Numbered from the stretch's first letter, positions 6,020-12,292 are shown. The stretch is 12,970 nucleotides of DNA from an uncultured Amaricoccus sp. (GCF_937891315.1 NZ_CALAGI010000137.1:1-12970), one strand, 5' to 3'. A program made the numbers and translations. Notes: generated by a model not told the origin, from the letters alone.

Positions 6020-7342
6020 TCAGCCGGGATCGGCGGGGCGGCGCAGGGTGAGGATGCAGGTGTTGACGTTGGTGCCGCTCTCGCTGAACGCGCCGACTGG
6101 CAGGTCTTCCCAGGAGCCACTCAGGAGGCCGTGGTCGTAGCGCGCCGTCGCCGGCAGGATCGCGGTCAGGACGCCGTTCAGGTGCAGGTAGCGGAGTGCG
6201 TGCTCGACGTGGCGGACATAGTGGGTGCCGTAGAAGGGCGGGTTCATCACCACCCGGTCATAGTCGCCGGTCGGCACGGTCTCGAGGAAGTTGGCGCGCT
6301 GGACGGCGTGACCCTTCTCGCGGGCTTCCGCGGCGCGAGCGCCGTCGACTTCGATGCCGAACGGCTTGGCGCCGGCGTCGCGCAGCGCGTCGAGCAGCCG
6401 GCCGCAGCCGCAGGAGGGCTCGAGGACGCGCTCGCCGGCGATGCGGCCCAGGCCCTCGACGATCCGCCGCGCCAGCGGGGCAGGGGTCGGGTAATACTGC
6501 AGGTCGCGCGCCACCGCCGTCCCGGCGCGCGGTCGCGCCGGCGTGTCGTCCTCTACGTCGGGCAGGACCTCGCCATACCACTCGGCCAGCGCCCGGTTGA
6601 TGTCGCGGAGCGTCGGCTCCTCGAAGAAGAGATGGCCGTTGCGGTTGGCGAAGCGCCGCAGGCGCAAGCCCCGCGCTTCGGTGCGGAACGGCTCGCCGTA
6701 GCCGGCCCGGACCTCCTTGCCGGCGAGACAGGCCTCGCCGTCGTCGAGAAGGGCGCGGAGCTCCGGCCAGGTCACGAGCGGCAGGCGCTGGTAGGCGGCG
6801 AGCGCGTTCAGCACGTCGCGGAGCCGGTCGGTCCCCCAAGCGCCATAGTCGCCGACCGAGCGCAGGATCACCCGCTTCGGCAGGCCGGCGACGCCGACCT
6901 TGACCTTGGAGTGCGAGCGATAGGCGGGGTCGAGCCCGCAGAACACTTCGGCGAGGCCGCGGAGAATGTGGTGGCGCGGGTTCAGCAGGTAGTCGCCGAA
7001 CCGCTCGCGGATCTCCACGAGCGTGAACGCTGGCGGCTTCTCCAGCATCTGCTCGAAGCGGCGCTTGTCGGCCGCCGAAGCAATCTCCGCGACGGCGAGG
7101 CCCTCGTAGACGTGGCGCCACGCCGATTTCAGGAGGGCGGCCTCCATCGCCCACGGCGCGGGGCCGGAGCTGTCGCGGAGCAGGGGGCCGCCGTAGGCCG
7201 TCCCGATGCTGGCGGCCGCGGCGAGCTCCGCGACCGATCGGCCGTAGGCGGCCAGCGCCTCGGCGATGCCGGCGCGCTTTGCGTCGTATTCCTCGACGAT
7301 GTCGGAGAGGCGGCGGCGCAGGGCAGGGGCGTGCATGTTCAT
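6020..7342 (-). CDS. DUF4942-type class I SAM-dependent DNA methyltransferase
   Basis: A 440-aa protein. The start ATG at 7342 is chosen over 7390 because GGAGGG lies seven bases upstream and translation there begins at the usual MNMHAPALRRRL. The N-terminal ~280 residues match a DUF4942-like region (FGDYLLNPRHHILRGLAEVF and RVILRSVGDYG blocks). The C-terminal Rossmann domain has YYPTP at 283-287, motif I VLEPSCGCG at 306-314 and the catalytic NPPF at 367-370, typical of N6-adenine or N4-cytosine amino-methyltransferases. No restriction endonuclease is adjacent, so it is an orphan enzyme. Masking plasmid DNA from host restriction is the likely role (inference). It starts 14 bp after the 88-aa gene and shares its transcript and leader copy B. 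A large + strand frame opposite it is only a GC-rich shadow. Confidence 0.87.
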   Translation of the reverse strand: MNMHAPALRRRLSDIVEEYDAKRAGIAEALAAYGRSVAELAAAASIGTAYGGPLLRDSSGPAPWAMEAALLKSAWRHVYEGLAVAEIASAADKRRFEQMLEKPPAFTLVEIRERFGDYLLNPRHHILRGLAEVFCGLDPAYRSHSKVKVGVAGLPKRVILRSVGDYGAWGTDRLRDVLNALAAYQRLPLVTWPELRALLDDGEACLAGKEVRAGYGEPFRTEARGLRLRRFANRNGHLFFEEPTLRDINRALAEWYGEVLPDVEDDTPARPRAGTAVARDLQYYPTPAPLARRIVEGLGRIAGERVLEPSCGCGRLLDALRDAGAKPFGIEVDGARAAEAREKGHAVQRANFLETVPTGDYDRVVMNPPFYGTHYVRHVEHALRYLHLNGVLTAILPATARYDHGLLSGSWEDLPVGAFSESGTNVNTCILTLRRPADPG

Positions 7343-7356
7343 CGGTCCGCCCTCCC

Positions 7357-7623
7357 TCAGTGACACGGCCGCTTGCCGAAATGCTCCCACTGGTCGCAGG
7401 AGCCGAGGTCGTCGATGATCTCGGCCTCCCGGCCGAAGCGGGCCTTGTAGGCTTCGAGGAAGGTCTGGGCGTCCTCGTCCTCCTCGAGCCCGAGCTGGTC
7501 GCCGCGTCGGTAGCTGTAGGGGGTGATGTCGGCCTCGCTGAGCCCGACCGCCGCGAGCTCGTCCGGGGTGACGATCAACCAGCCGTGGTAGGAGCTGGCG
7601 AGAAAGGTGAAATGTGTCCGCAT
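7357..7623 (-). CDS. Unrecognised 88-aa protein led by leader copy B
   Basis: Starts at ATG 7623 directly after the GAAGGAGACCGG end of leader copy B; the long open frame upstream (to 9024) is spurious. The protein begins MRTHFTFLASSYHGWLIVTP. It carries a possible helix at DELAAVGLSE, an acidic patch LEEDEDAQTF, and a C-terminus with two cysteines (GSCDQWEHFGKRPCH). It has no membrane segment or signal peptide, and I do not recognise the family. It lies 14 bp ahead of the methyltransferase gene and is surely co-transcribed with it. An accessory or anti-defence role is possible from context alone. Confidence 0.65.
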   Translation of the reverse strand: MRTHFTFLASSYHGWLIVTPDELAAVGLSEADITPYSYRRGDQLGLEEDEDAQTFLEAYKARFGREAEIIDDLGSCDQWEHFGKRPCH

Positions 7624-7631
7624 GGGAACCG

Positions 7632-8011
7632 GTCTCCTTCGTGGTGGAGCGGCCGGGGTCTTCGCCCTCGATCCGCCGTTCGGGCGGAGCCGTCCCGGTC
7701 TGCCTTCCCCGGAAATGCGCCCCGCATTTCCGGGGAAGGCAGAGCGGGGAGGGCGACTGCCCGACCCGCGGCCGGGCGGGCGCGGGTCAGACCTGGGCGG
7801 AGACGCCCCGTGGCGCGGCCCGCAGCCGCAGGCGAGGACACGGGGGGCGGCGGAGCCGGCGGCTTTGGCCGCCGCTTGCCGGTTGACGCGCGGTCGCCCG
7901 GATGCTGGGCGGACGTGACGGATGGCGAAATCGTCAGGGCGGGGGTGAGCGGGCCTCGGCCCGTCGATCCCCCGACCTGTCCGCAGAACATCGCGATCGC
8001 CGTCGGCGATC
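7632..8011 (-). repeat. Long leader repeat, copy B (upstream of the 88-aa/methyltransferase unit)
   Basis: Same blocks and order as copies A and C. This copy holds a 20-bp perfect inverted repeat (7699-7718 with 7724-7743) around a 5-nt loop, centred on the GGAAATGC/GCATTTCC core common to all three. It also holds an 8-bp GACCCGCG/CGCGGGTC stem (7763-7788), a GGGCC-TC-GGCCC block and the GATCGCC-GTC-GGCGATC hairpin (7995-8011). The + strand TTGACG near 7882 has no matching -10 that I can see. It is closer to copy C than to copy A. Confidence 0.88.
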
Positions 8012-8073
8012 CCCGCTGCCCGGAACGGAAGCCGCCTGCGCGCGAGTGAGGAATTCGGGAAATCAGGAAACGA

Positions 8074-8095
8074 GGCTCCCGCGTCAGCGGGAGCC
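8074..8095 (-). terminator. Hairpin ending the zinc-ribbon/117-aa/64-aa unit
   Basis: GGCTCCCGC pairs perfectly with GCGGGAGCC (9 bp) around a 4-nt loop, 8 bp past the stop at 8103. On the - strand it is followed by TCGTTTCCTGATTTCC, modestly T-rich, fitting an intrinsic terminator. Confidence 0.68.
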
Positions 8096-8102
8096 CGCGG
8101 GG

Positions 8103-8297
8103 TCAGAGCCGGTACTCGCGCACCAGCTCCTGCTCGCAGTGGTGGAACTCCAGCATCTGCCGGAAGAAGGCGTGGCGCTCGGCGCGGAGCGCGCGTCCGC
8201 CCCGCGCCGTCGCCGAGAGCAGCCGGCGGGCCGCCCGGATCACTTCCCGGTCGGTCGACCACACCGGCACGCCGAGGCGGCAGTAGGTGCCGAACAT
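8103..8297 (-). CDS. Small basic plasmid protein (64 aa), unrecognised function
   Basis: A 64-aa protein starting MFGTYCRLGVPVWSTDREV, with GGAGG eight bases ahead of its ATG. It begins 3 bp after the stop of the 117-aa gene, so it is the last gene of the operon that starts at leader copy C. Sequence of this type (short N-terminal strand, then a helix REVIRAARRLLSA and a helix ERHAFFRQMLEFHH) looks familiar from alphaproteobacterial plasmid hypotheticals. I know of no assigned function. It is rich in Arg and probably all-helical after residue 16. A strong hairpin follows. Confidence 0.62.
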   Translation of the reverse strand: MFGTYCRLGVPVWSTDREVIRAARRLLSATARGGRALRAERHAFFRQMLEFHHCEQELVREYRL

Positions 8298-8300
8298 CGC

Positions 8301-8654
8301 TCAGCCCTCCGCCTGGCCGGCGAGGCGCCACTCGCGCGCGCAGCGCACCGCCGTCCGGATCGCCCGCCGGAAGGTGGCCCGGGCCCAGGGCTCGCGGCGG
8401 TGCTTCTGGTGCCAGTAGGGCAGGTCGCTCATCTCGTCGGCGTGCTTCTGCCGCCAACCCATCTGACGAATCAGGCTTTTCCGCAGGTGGCTGGTCCAAC
8501 CCCGGCCGTCGTTGCGGGCACGGGTGAGGCTCCACTCCTCGCCGTTGTGGACGAGGCGGCGGGTGAAGCACGGGAAGCCGCCGTGGCTCTCCCGGAACGC
8601 CCGGGCGTCGTACCGAATCGAATGATGAAAGGCTTTCCATTCCGCGCGTTGCAT
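8301..8654 (-). CDS. Basic 117-aa protein, unrecognised
   Basis: The start ATG at 8654 is preferred over ATG 8666 because GGAG lies six bases before it; the earlier start has no such site. The protein is strongly basic and aromatic: HHSIRYDARAFRESHGGFP, then a possible strand EEWSLTRARN, then KSLIRQMGWRQKH, with a C-terminal Arg-rich helix (ARATFRRAIRTAVRCAREWR). The charge suggests nucleic-acid binding, but no known motif is visible. It lies 63 bp after the acidic zinc-ribbon gene and 3 bp before the 64-aa gene. The pairing with a very acidic neighbour is notable. Confidence 0.62.
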   Translation of the reverse strand: MQRAEWKAFHHSIRYDARAFRESHGGFPCFTRRLVHNGEEWSLTRARNDGRGWTSHLRKSLIRQMGWRQKHADEMSDLPYWHQKHRREPWARATFRRAIRTAVRCAREWRLAGQAEG

Positions 8655-8717
8655 CGCGATCTCCATCTGTCGGATTGGGAATGACGGGAGGCGCTCGCCC
8701 CCCGCCCGAAGGTCCGG

Positions 8718-8930
8718 TCAGTCGACCGGGTGGCCCGCCTCGATCGCGTCGGCGCAGGTGTTGCAGTGGCCGTGGTCCGGCATGCCGCGGAAGAGAACGC
8801 CACAGCGCGTGCAGGTGCGCTCGACACCGTGCGCCTGCAGAAACCGGGCGTAGCCGATCTCCCCGTCCTCGTAGTCCTCGAAGAGCTCGATCTCGTCGTC
8901 GTCCTCGAAGTCGTCGTCGTCGATGGCCAT
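8718..8930 (-). CDS. Acidic N-terminus plus zinc-ribbon small protein
   Basis: A 70-aa protein with two distinct halves. Residues 1-25 are almost all Asp/Glu with hydrophobics (MAIDDDDFEDDDEIELFEDY). Residues 26-62 form a minimal zinc ribbon: CTRC at 40-43 and CNTC at 56-59. The ATG at 8930 follows AAGGAG, eight bases upstream, at the end of leader copy C. The charged tail could mimic DNA or dock on a basic partner, and the next gene product is strongly basic (inference). It heads a three-gene unit. No named family recognised; a transcription- or entry-related regulator is one possibility. Confidence 0.72.
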   Translation of the reverse strand: MAIDDDDFEDDDEIELFEDYEDGEIGYARFLQAHGVERTCTRCGVLFRGMPDHGHCNTCADAIEAGHPVD

Positions 8931-8936
8931 CGGCCG

Positions 8937-9313
8937 GTCTCCTTCGTGGTGGCGCGTCGGGGGTCTTCTGCCCTTCGGTCCGCTCTTGGGCGGAGCCGTC
9001 CCGGTCTGCCGACCGGAAATGCACCCCGCATTTCCCGGGTGGGCAGAGCGGGGAGGGCGACTGCCCGACCCGCGGCCGGGGGAGCGCGGGTCAACCGGGT
9101 GGAGACGCCCCTGGCGCGGCCCGCAGCCGCAGGCGAGGACACGGGGGGCGGTGGAGCCGGCGGCCATGGCCGCCGCCTGCCGGTTGACGCGCGGTCGCCC
9201 GGATGCTGGGCGGACGTGACGGATGGCAAAGTCGTCAGGGCGGGGGTGAGCGGGCCTCGGCCCGTCGATCCCCCGGCCCTGTCCGCAGATCATCGCGATC
9301 GCCGACGGCGATC
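8937..9313 (-). repeat. Long leader repeat, copy C (upstream of the zinc-ribbon unit)
   Basis: Closest to copy B over most of its length, but its hairpin region reads like copy A (CCGGAAATGC, then GCATTTCCCGGGTGGG). It has the core hairpin at 9015-9035, the GACCCGCG/CGCGGGTC stem at 9067-9092 and the terminal GATCGCC-GAC-GGCGATC hairpin at 9297-9313. Its far end lies 38 bp from the LexA box of the divergent SRAP gene, so it forms most of a divergent control region. Confidence 0.88.
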
Positions 9314-9351
9314 CCTCACGCGACAGCGCGCTTGCACCGCGGGTTGATCAG

Positions 9352-9366
9352 GAACATTTAGAGAAC
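9352..9366 (+). promoter_or_regulatory. LexA (SOS) box
   Basis: GAACATTTAGAGAAC is an exact match to GAAC-N7-GAAC, the direct-repeat SOS box known from Rhodobacter and other alphaproteobacteria. It lies 22 bp before the ATG at 9389, where bound LexA would block transcription of the SRAP gene. A possible -35 (TTGCAC) lies at 9332-9337; the -10 is unclear and would overlap the box. Confidence 0.85.
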
Positions 9367-9388
9367 ATTCCCGCGCACCAGAGGACTC

Positions 9389-10390
9389 ATGACTCGCCGA
9401 AGCACGCCCCAGAGACGGATCGACGACGAGGCTTTCCCGGTGCGGGTCAAGCTGTTGGTGCCCGAGGGTGGTTTCGAGCGGCAGTTCGACAACCTCTACC
9501 GATGGCTCGATCAGGAGGTCGGGCGCGGGGAGTACGCCTTCCATGCAGCGAGCGCGCTCGGACTCTCGCGGGACGCGGTCGCGGTCTACTTCCGGGCGCC
9601 GGAGACCGCGCACCGGTTCGTCGCGCGCTTCCCGGACCTCCTGCTGGCGGACGGCACCGACTCCGTGGTCTACACCTCCCCCTATCTGCCCTTCGGCCGG
9701 CCCCAGGACGAGAAGTCGCCCATGTGCAACCTCTACTCGATGACCCGCTCGCAGGAGGCGATGCGCCGGCTCTTCGCCGGCCTCGAGGACCGCGCCGGCA
9801 ACATGCCGCCGCTGCCGGGCATCTACCCGGACTATCCGGCGCCGATCGTCCGCAACGCCGGCGAGGGCAGGGAGCTCGTCATGGCACGCTGGGGCATGCC
9901 GACGCCGCCGCAGTACCTCGCCGGCAAGAAGGTCGACCGCGGGGTGACGAACATCCGGCAGACGAGCTCGTCGCACTGGCGGCCCTGGCTCGGCCCCGAG
10001 CACCGCTGCTTGGTGCCCTTCACCAGCTTCGCCGAGAACGAGACGCTGGCGGACGGTTCGCGGCCGCCGGTGTGGTTCGCCTTCGACGAGTCCCGCCCGC
10101 TTGCCTTCTTCGCCGGGCTGTGGGCGACCTGGACCAGCACGCGGAAGGTGAAGGAGGGGCCGGTGACGGCGGACCTCTTCGGCTTCCTGACCACGACGCC
10201 GAACGCCGAGGTCCGCGCCGTTCACCCGAAGGCGATGCCGGTGATCCTGACCGAACCGGCGGAATGGGATACCTGGCTCTCGGCGCCGTGGAGCGAGGCG
10301 AAGGCGCTGCAGCGGCCGCTGCGGGACGGCGCCCTGCGGATCGTGCTGCGCGGCGAGAAGGAAGACACCGTGGCGCCGGCGACCCTGTGA
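9389..10390 (+). CDS. SRAP (YedK/HMCES-type) abasic-site protein, fused in frame to an unknown N-terminal domain
   Basis: The frame is open for 333 residues. Residues 112-333 form a complete SRAP domain beginning MCNLYS, with the expected active-site set. Numbered from that Met, these are Cys2, Asn77 (TNIRQ), Glu105 (SFAEN) and His168 (AVHPKAMPVIL), plus RWGMP. SRAP proteins crosslink covalently to abasic sites in ssDNA through the N-terminal Cys2, so an N-terminal extension should block this. Residues 1-111 look like a real domain (FPVRVKLLVPEGGFERQF, then DAVAVYFRAPETAHRFVARF) that I cannot name. ATG 9389 has GAGG four bases upstream. Either two proteins are made from one frame, or the fusion is processed. 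The LexA box upstream fits SOS control. It converges on parE with 6 bp between. Confidence 0.85.
   Translation: MTRRSTPQRRIDDEAFPVRVKLLVPEGGFERQFDNLYRWLDQEVGRGEYAFHAASALGLSRDAVAVYFRAPETAHRFVARFPDLLLADGTDSVVYTSPYLPFGRPQDEKSPMCNLYSMTRSQEAMRRLFAGLEDRAGNMPPLPGIYPDYPAPIVRNAGEGRELVMARWGMPTPPQYLAGKKVDRGVTNIRQTSSSHWRPWLGPEHRCLVPFTSFAENETLADGSRPPVWFAFDESRPLAFFAGLWATWTSTRKVKEGPVTADLFGFLTTTPNAEVRAVHPKAMPVILTEPAEWDTWLSAPWSEAKALQRPLRDGALRIVLRGEKEDTVAPATL
9722..9724 (+). promoter_or_regulatory. Probable internal start of the stand-alone SRAP protein
   Basis: ATG followed by TGC would give the canonical Met-Cys N-terminus of SRAP proteins (222 aa to the stop at 10390). An AGGA lies near 9706 and GAGAAG near 9710, a weak and rather distant ribosome-binding signal. 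Biochemistry of the family demands an exposed Cys2, which favours this start or proteolytic exposure. Confidence 0.55.
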
Positions 10391-10396
10391 GGCGGC

Positions 10397-10717
10397 CTAT
10401 TCCTCCGGCGGCGCGCTCTCGCTGAAGAAGGCATCGATGTCGCGGTGGCTCTCCAGGACGTTGACCACCTCCAGCACGTCGTCGCGGTAGCGGAAGAAGA
10501 TCACGTAGTTTCCGAAGGGGAAGCTGCGGAGGTCGGGCCTGAGCTCGGGGCGGGCGCGACCGAGCGTGCCGGGGAGCGAGGCCAGCCTGGCGCATTGGCC
10601 CTGAAGCCGTTCGGTGAAGGCGAGGCCGATCGCGGCGCTGCCGCTCTCGCGGGCGATGTACTCGAGGATCGACAGGAGATCGCGCTCGGCGGCCGTGAGG
10701 TAGACGAGGCGGCGCAC
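10397..10717 (-). CDS. parE: ParE/RelE-family toxin
   Basis: A 106-aa protein with the RelE/ParE fold pattern: a strand (RRLVYLTAAERD), an N-terminal helical hairpin LLSILEYIARES and AAIGLAFTERLQGQCARLASLPG, then GRARPELRPDLRSFPFGNYVIFFRYRDDVLEVVNVLESHRD. The last block is the diagnostic C-terminal sheet. ParE toxins inhibit DNA gyrase. The start is GTG at 10717, overlapping the last base of the parD stop codon (TAGTG), so toxin translation depends on the antitoxin cistron. The pair probably serves plasmid addiction. No truncation is visible. Confidence 0.9.
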   Translation of the reverse strand: MRRLVYLTAAERDLLSILEYIARESGSAAIGLAFTERLQGQCARLASLPGTLGRARPELRPDLRSFPFGNYVIFFRYRDDVLEVVNVLESHRDIDAFFSESAPPEE

Positions 10718-10962
10718 TACAGCCCTTCGGTCGCCAACGCCCGCGCCTTCGCCGACAGGGCGCCGCTCACCTCGTCCTGGCTCCGCGCCCCGCCCTCGGC
10801 GATCGAGGCCTCGATCGTCTGGCGCAGGGCCGCCAGCTTCGCCTCGCGCTCCTCGACCAGGCGGAGGCCTTCGCGCACCACCTCGCTCGCCGAGCCGTAG
10901 CGGCCGTCCTGCACGACGCCCTCGACGAACTCTTCCCAGCGCTTCCCGATCGACACGTTCAT
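10717..10962 (-). CDS. parD: ParD-family antitoxin
   Basis: An 81-aa RHH antitoxin of the ParD/CopG type. The start is MNVSIGKRWEEFVEGVVQDG, then GSASEVVREGLRLVEEREAKL, the family's most recognisable block, followed by a C-terminal toxin-binding tail (residues 45-81). GGAGG lies six bases before ATG 10962. It should bind ParE and repress the operon promoter as a dimer. ParE follows with a 1-base overlap. Confidence 0.92.
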   Translation of the reverse strand: MNVSIGKRWEEFVEGVVQDGRYGSASEVVREGLRLVEEREAKLAALRQTIEASIAEGGARSQDEVSGALSAKARALATEGL

Positions 10963-10984
10963 CGTCAGCCTCCTGCTCGGAGCA

Positions 10985-11012
10985 ACCTATAACACAAATG
11001 GCGCATAAACTG
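10985..11012 (-). promoter_or_regulatory. AT-rich putative parDE promoter/operator
   Basis: The only AT-rich stretch near parD. The - strand carries TTATAG as a possible -10, with TAGCAG 17 bp upstream as a poor -35. The position, 25-50 bp before ATG, suits a promoter autoregulated by ParD. No clean inverted repeat was seen. Confidence 0.33.
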
Positions 11013-11145
11013 CTATCTCCACATTCTCACTCGGATCGGAGAAACCACGGGAAATCTTCCATACAGCGCTGGAATCCCGCGGATTCCTGTTCTACGATTC
11101 CGGTGCGGTACAGCCGGGGACGGCGATGACCGCCGACGGAAATGA

Positions 11146-11180
11146 GACAGCCTGTTCCTCCGCAAGGAGGGCAGGCTGTC
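11146..11180. terminator. Long hairpin with GCAA tetraloop
   Basis: GACAGCCTG pairs with CAGGCTGTC (9 bp), with a small TT/G bulge, then CCTCC/GGAGG around a GCAA loop. It lies 26 bp beyond the stop of the ParE-like gene at 11206 and probably ends that leftward transcript. A TTCGTTT tract follows on the + strand, so it may work in both directions. The rest of 10963-11205 shows no gene. Confidence 0.65.
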
Positions 11181-11205
11181 TTCGTTTCGGGGCACCGCGC
11201 CCGCG

Positions 11206-11514
11206 CTACCGCGGCCATTCCTCGTCGGGCCAGTCACGGGCGGTGTGGATCACCCGAAGGATCGAGACGATCTCCCGGTCCCCGCGCCGCGTCAGCGCAT
11301 AGGCGATGATGTACCGTAACCCCGTTACCGACTTCTCGTAGGTTCCGGCGACCCGGCCCGGCCGGCCGGTCGGCATTTCGCCGAGGGCGTCGCCGGTGGT
11401 GCGCAGGCGATCGGCGACGCGCTGCGCCGCGGCGGGGTTCTCGGCAGCGATGTAGGCGATCTGGGCCTTCAGGTCATCGAGCGCGTCCCGGGACCATTCC
11501 ACCGCTCGCGTCAC
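11206..11514 (-). CDS. Second ParE/RelE-like toxin, without a ParD neighbour
   Basis: A 102-aa protein from GTG 11514: VTRAVEWSRDALDDLKAQIAYIAAENPAAAQ, then VADRLRTTGDALGEMPTGRPGR, then TGLRYIIAYALTRRGDREIVSILRVIHTARDWP. This is the full ParE pattern, including the RYIIAY strand and the C-terminal IVSILRVIHTARDW. The GTG overlaps the upstream gene's TGA (GTGA), so it is translationally coupled to a winged-helix protein and not to an antitoxin. The longer open frame upstream (to 11745) is a shadow. Either the upstream product neutralises it in a new way, or it is an orphan, or the antitoxin is elsewhere. Confidence 0.85.
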   Translation of the reverse strand: MTRAVEWSRDALDDLKAQIAYIAAENPAAAQRVADRLRTTGDALGEMPTGRPGRVAGTYEKSVTGLRYIIAYALTRRGDREIVSILRVIHTARDWPDEEWPR

Positions 11515-12285
11515 GGCGCCACGCTCCCGGCCGGGAAGAGCTCGCCCGCCGCGCGGACGCCCTCCGGCAACCGGGTCGCCAGGCCGTTCGAGACCAGCCG
11601 CGAGAGGTAGGTGCTGAAGGTGCCACCCGAGGCAGCGAGGCCGAGCTCCTTGGCGAGGACCTCGCGGTCGACCGTGGCCGGGTATCGTCCGGCCAGCACC
11701 GCCAGCATGCGCCCGGCCCCGCCGGCGCCGACGGCCTCGCACCATCGGCCGACGAGCTCCTCACTGCTCGGCGGGGGGCCTACTTCGCCGGCGGCGGCTC
11801 GACCGGCCTCGTTCACGAACCAGGTGCCACCGACGCCGGCGCCGAGATAGCCGCTGGTGCGCAGGCGCGAGACGTAGGTCGACCAGGTGCCGCCCTTGGC
11901 GGAGAGCCCGGCGAGGGTCGCCCACTGGCGCATCGTCGCCGGCCGACCGTGCGCCACCAGCACGCGGAGGATGCGCAGCTCAGCGCCCTCGCCGCGGCCG
12001 CGGCGGGCGATCGACCGAGCCTTCGGGCGCGGGGCAGGGGCCACGGCCACGGGCGCGGGGGCCTCCTCCGCTGGCGGGTGGGTGGGCGAAGTGACGATCT
12101 CGCCGGCGAGGGGCGCGAGGGCGCCAGCCGCCGCGCGGATGGCGGCCCGACACGCCTCGAGCTCAGCGAGCGCCTGGTCGCGCTCGCGCTCCAGCCGATC
12201 GCGTTCGGCGCGCAGCGCCGTCAGCGCCTTGCCGTCGTCCTGGCGAGGCTTGTCGGAGACCGGCGCCGCCAACGCCGCGGTGAAA
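11511..12285 (-). CDS. C-terminal part of a coiled-coil/tandem winged-helix protein, 5' end cut by the junction
   Basis: From the junction: a coiled coil (LTALRAERDRLERERDQALAELEAC), a Pro/Ala linker, then two winged-helix-like repeats. The first has ILRVLVAHGRPATMRQWATL then SAKGGTWSTYVSRLRTSGYL; the second has MLAVLAGRYPATVDREVLAK then AASGGTFSTYLSRLVSNGLA. Coiled coil, Pro-rich linker and two wHTH units with a GGxxxTYxSRLR motif resemble the C-terminus of phage/plasmid HerA/DUF87-like ATP-binding proteins, so a large ATPase domain is probably missing on the right (moderate confidence). The right boundary is approximate. The open frame continues to 12389 only by chance, through Bacteroidota sequence. 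The ParE-like gene overlaps its stop by four bases. Confidence 0.6.
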
Positions 12286-12292
12286 GTCGGGC
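12262..12292. other. Chimeric junction between alphaproteobacterial and Bacteroidota DNA
   Basis: Left of here, a GC-rich coiled-coil gene runs leftward and lacks its start. Right of here, GC falls to roughly half by eye, codon use changes, and a rightward Bacteroidota domain begins with no start codon of its own. Two truncated genes of different phyla abutting head to head, with no visible transposon end or integration site, point to an assembly or library chimera. Confidence 0.75.

Noticed and set aside
5984..7363. 459-codon open frame on the + strand
   Set aside because: Exact antisense of the DUF4942 methyltransferase, whose motifs are on the - strand. Composition is Val/Ala/Gly/Arg-rich with no domain pattern.
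7842..8030. Ordinary sigma70 promoter from TTGACG near 7882
   Set aside because: It points to the + strand, away from the genes served by the leader, and no acceptable -10 follows in this GC-rich sequence.
7357..9024. 555-codon open frame on the - strand
   Set aside because: It crosses leader copy B and parts of other genes. Only its last 88 codons, after the GGAGAC site, look like protein; the rest is Arg/Pro-rich GC shadow.
11515..11745. N-terminal extension of the second ParE-like toxin
   Set aside because: Antisense-like Arg/Gly/Pro residues in the frame overlapping the winged-helix gene; the GTG at 11514 gives the normal toxin length and a coupled GTGA start.
11887..12285. N-terminal half of the + strand frame leading into the lamin-tail protein
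   Set aside because: It is antisense to the coiled-coil/winged-helix gene and has Ser/Arg/Ala shadow composition. The frame is open across the junction by chance.
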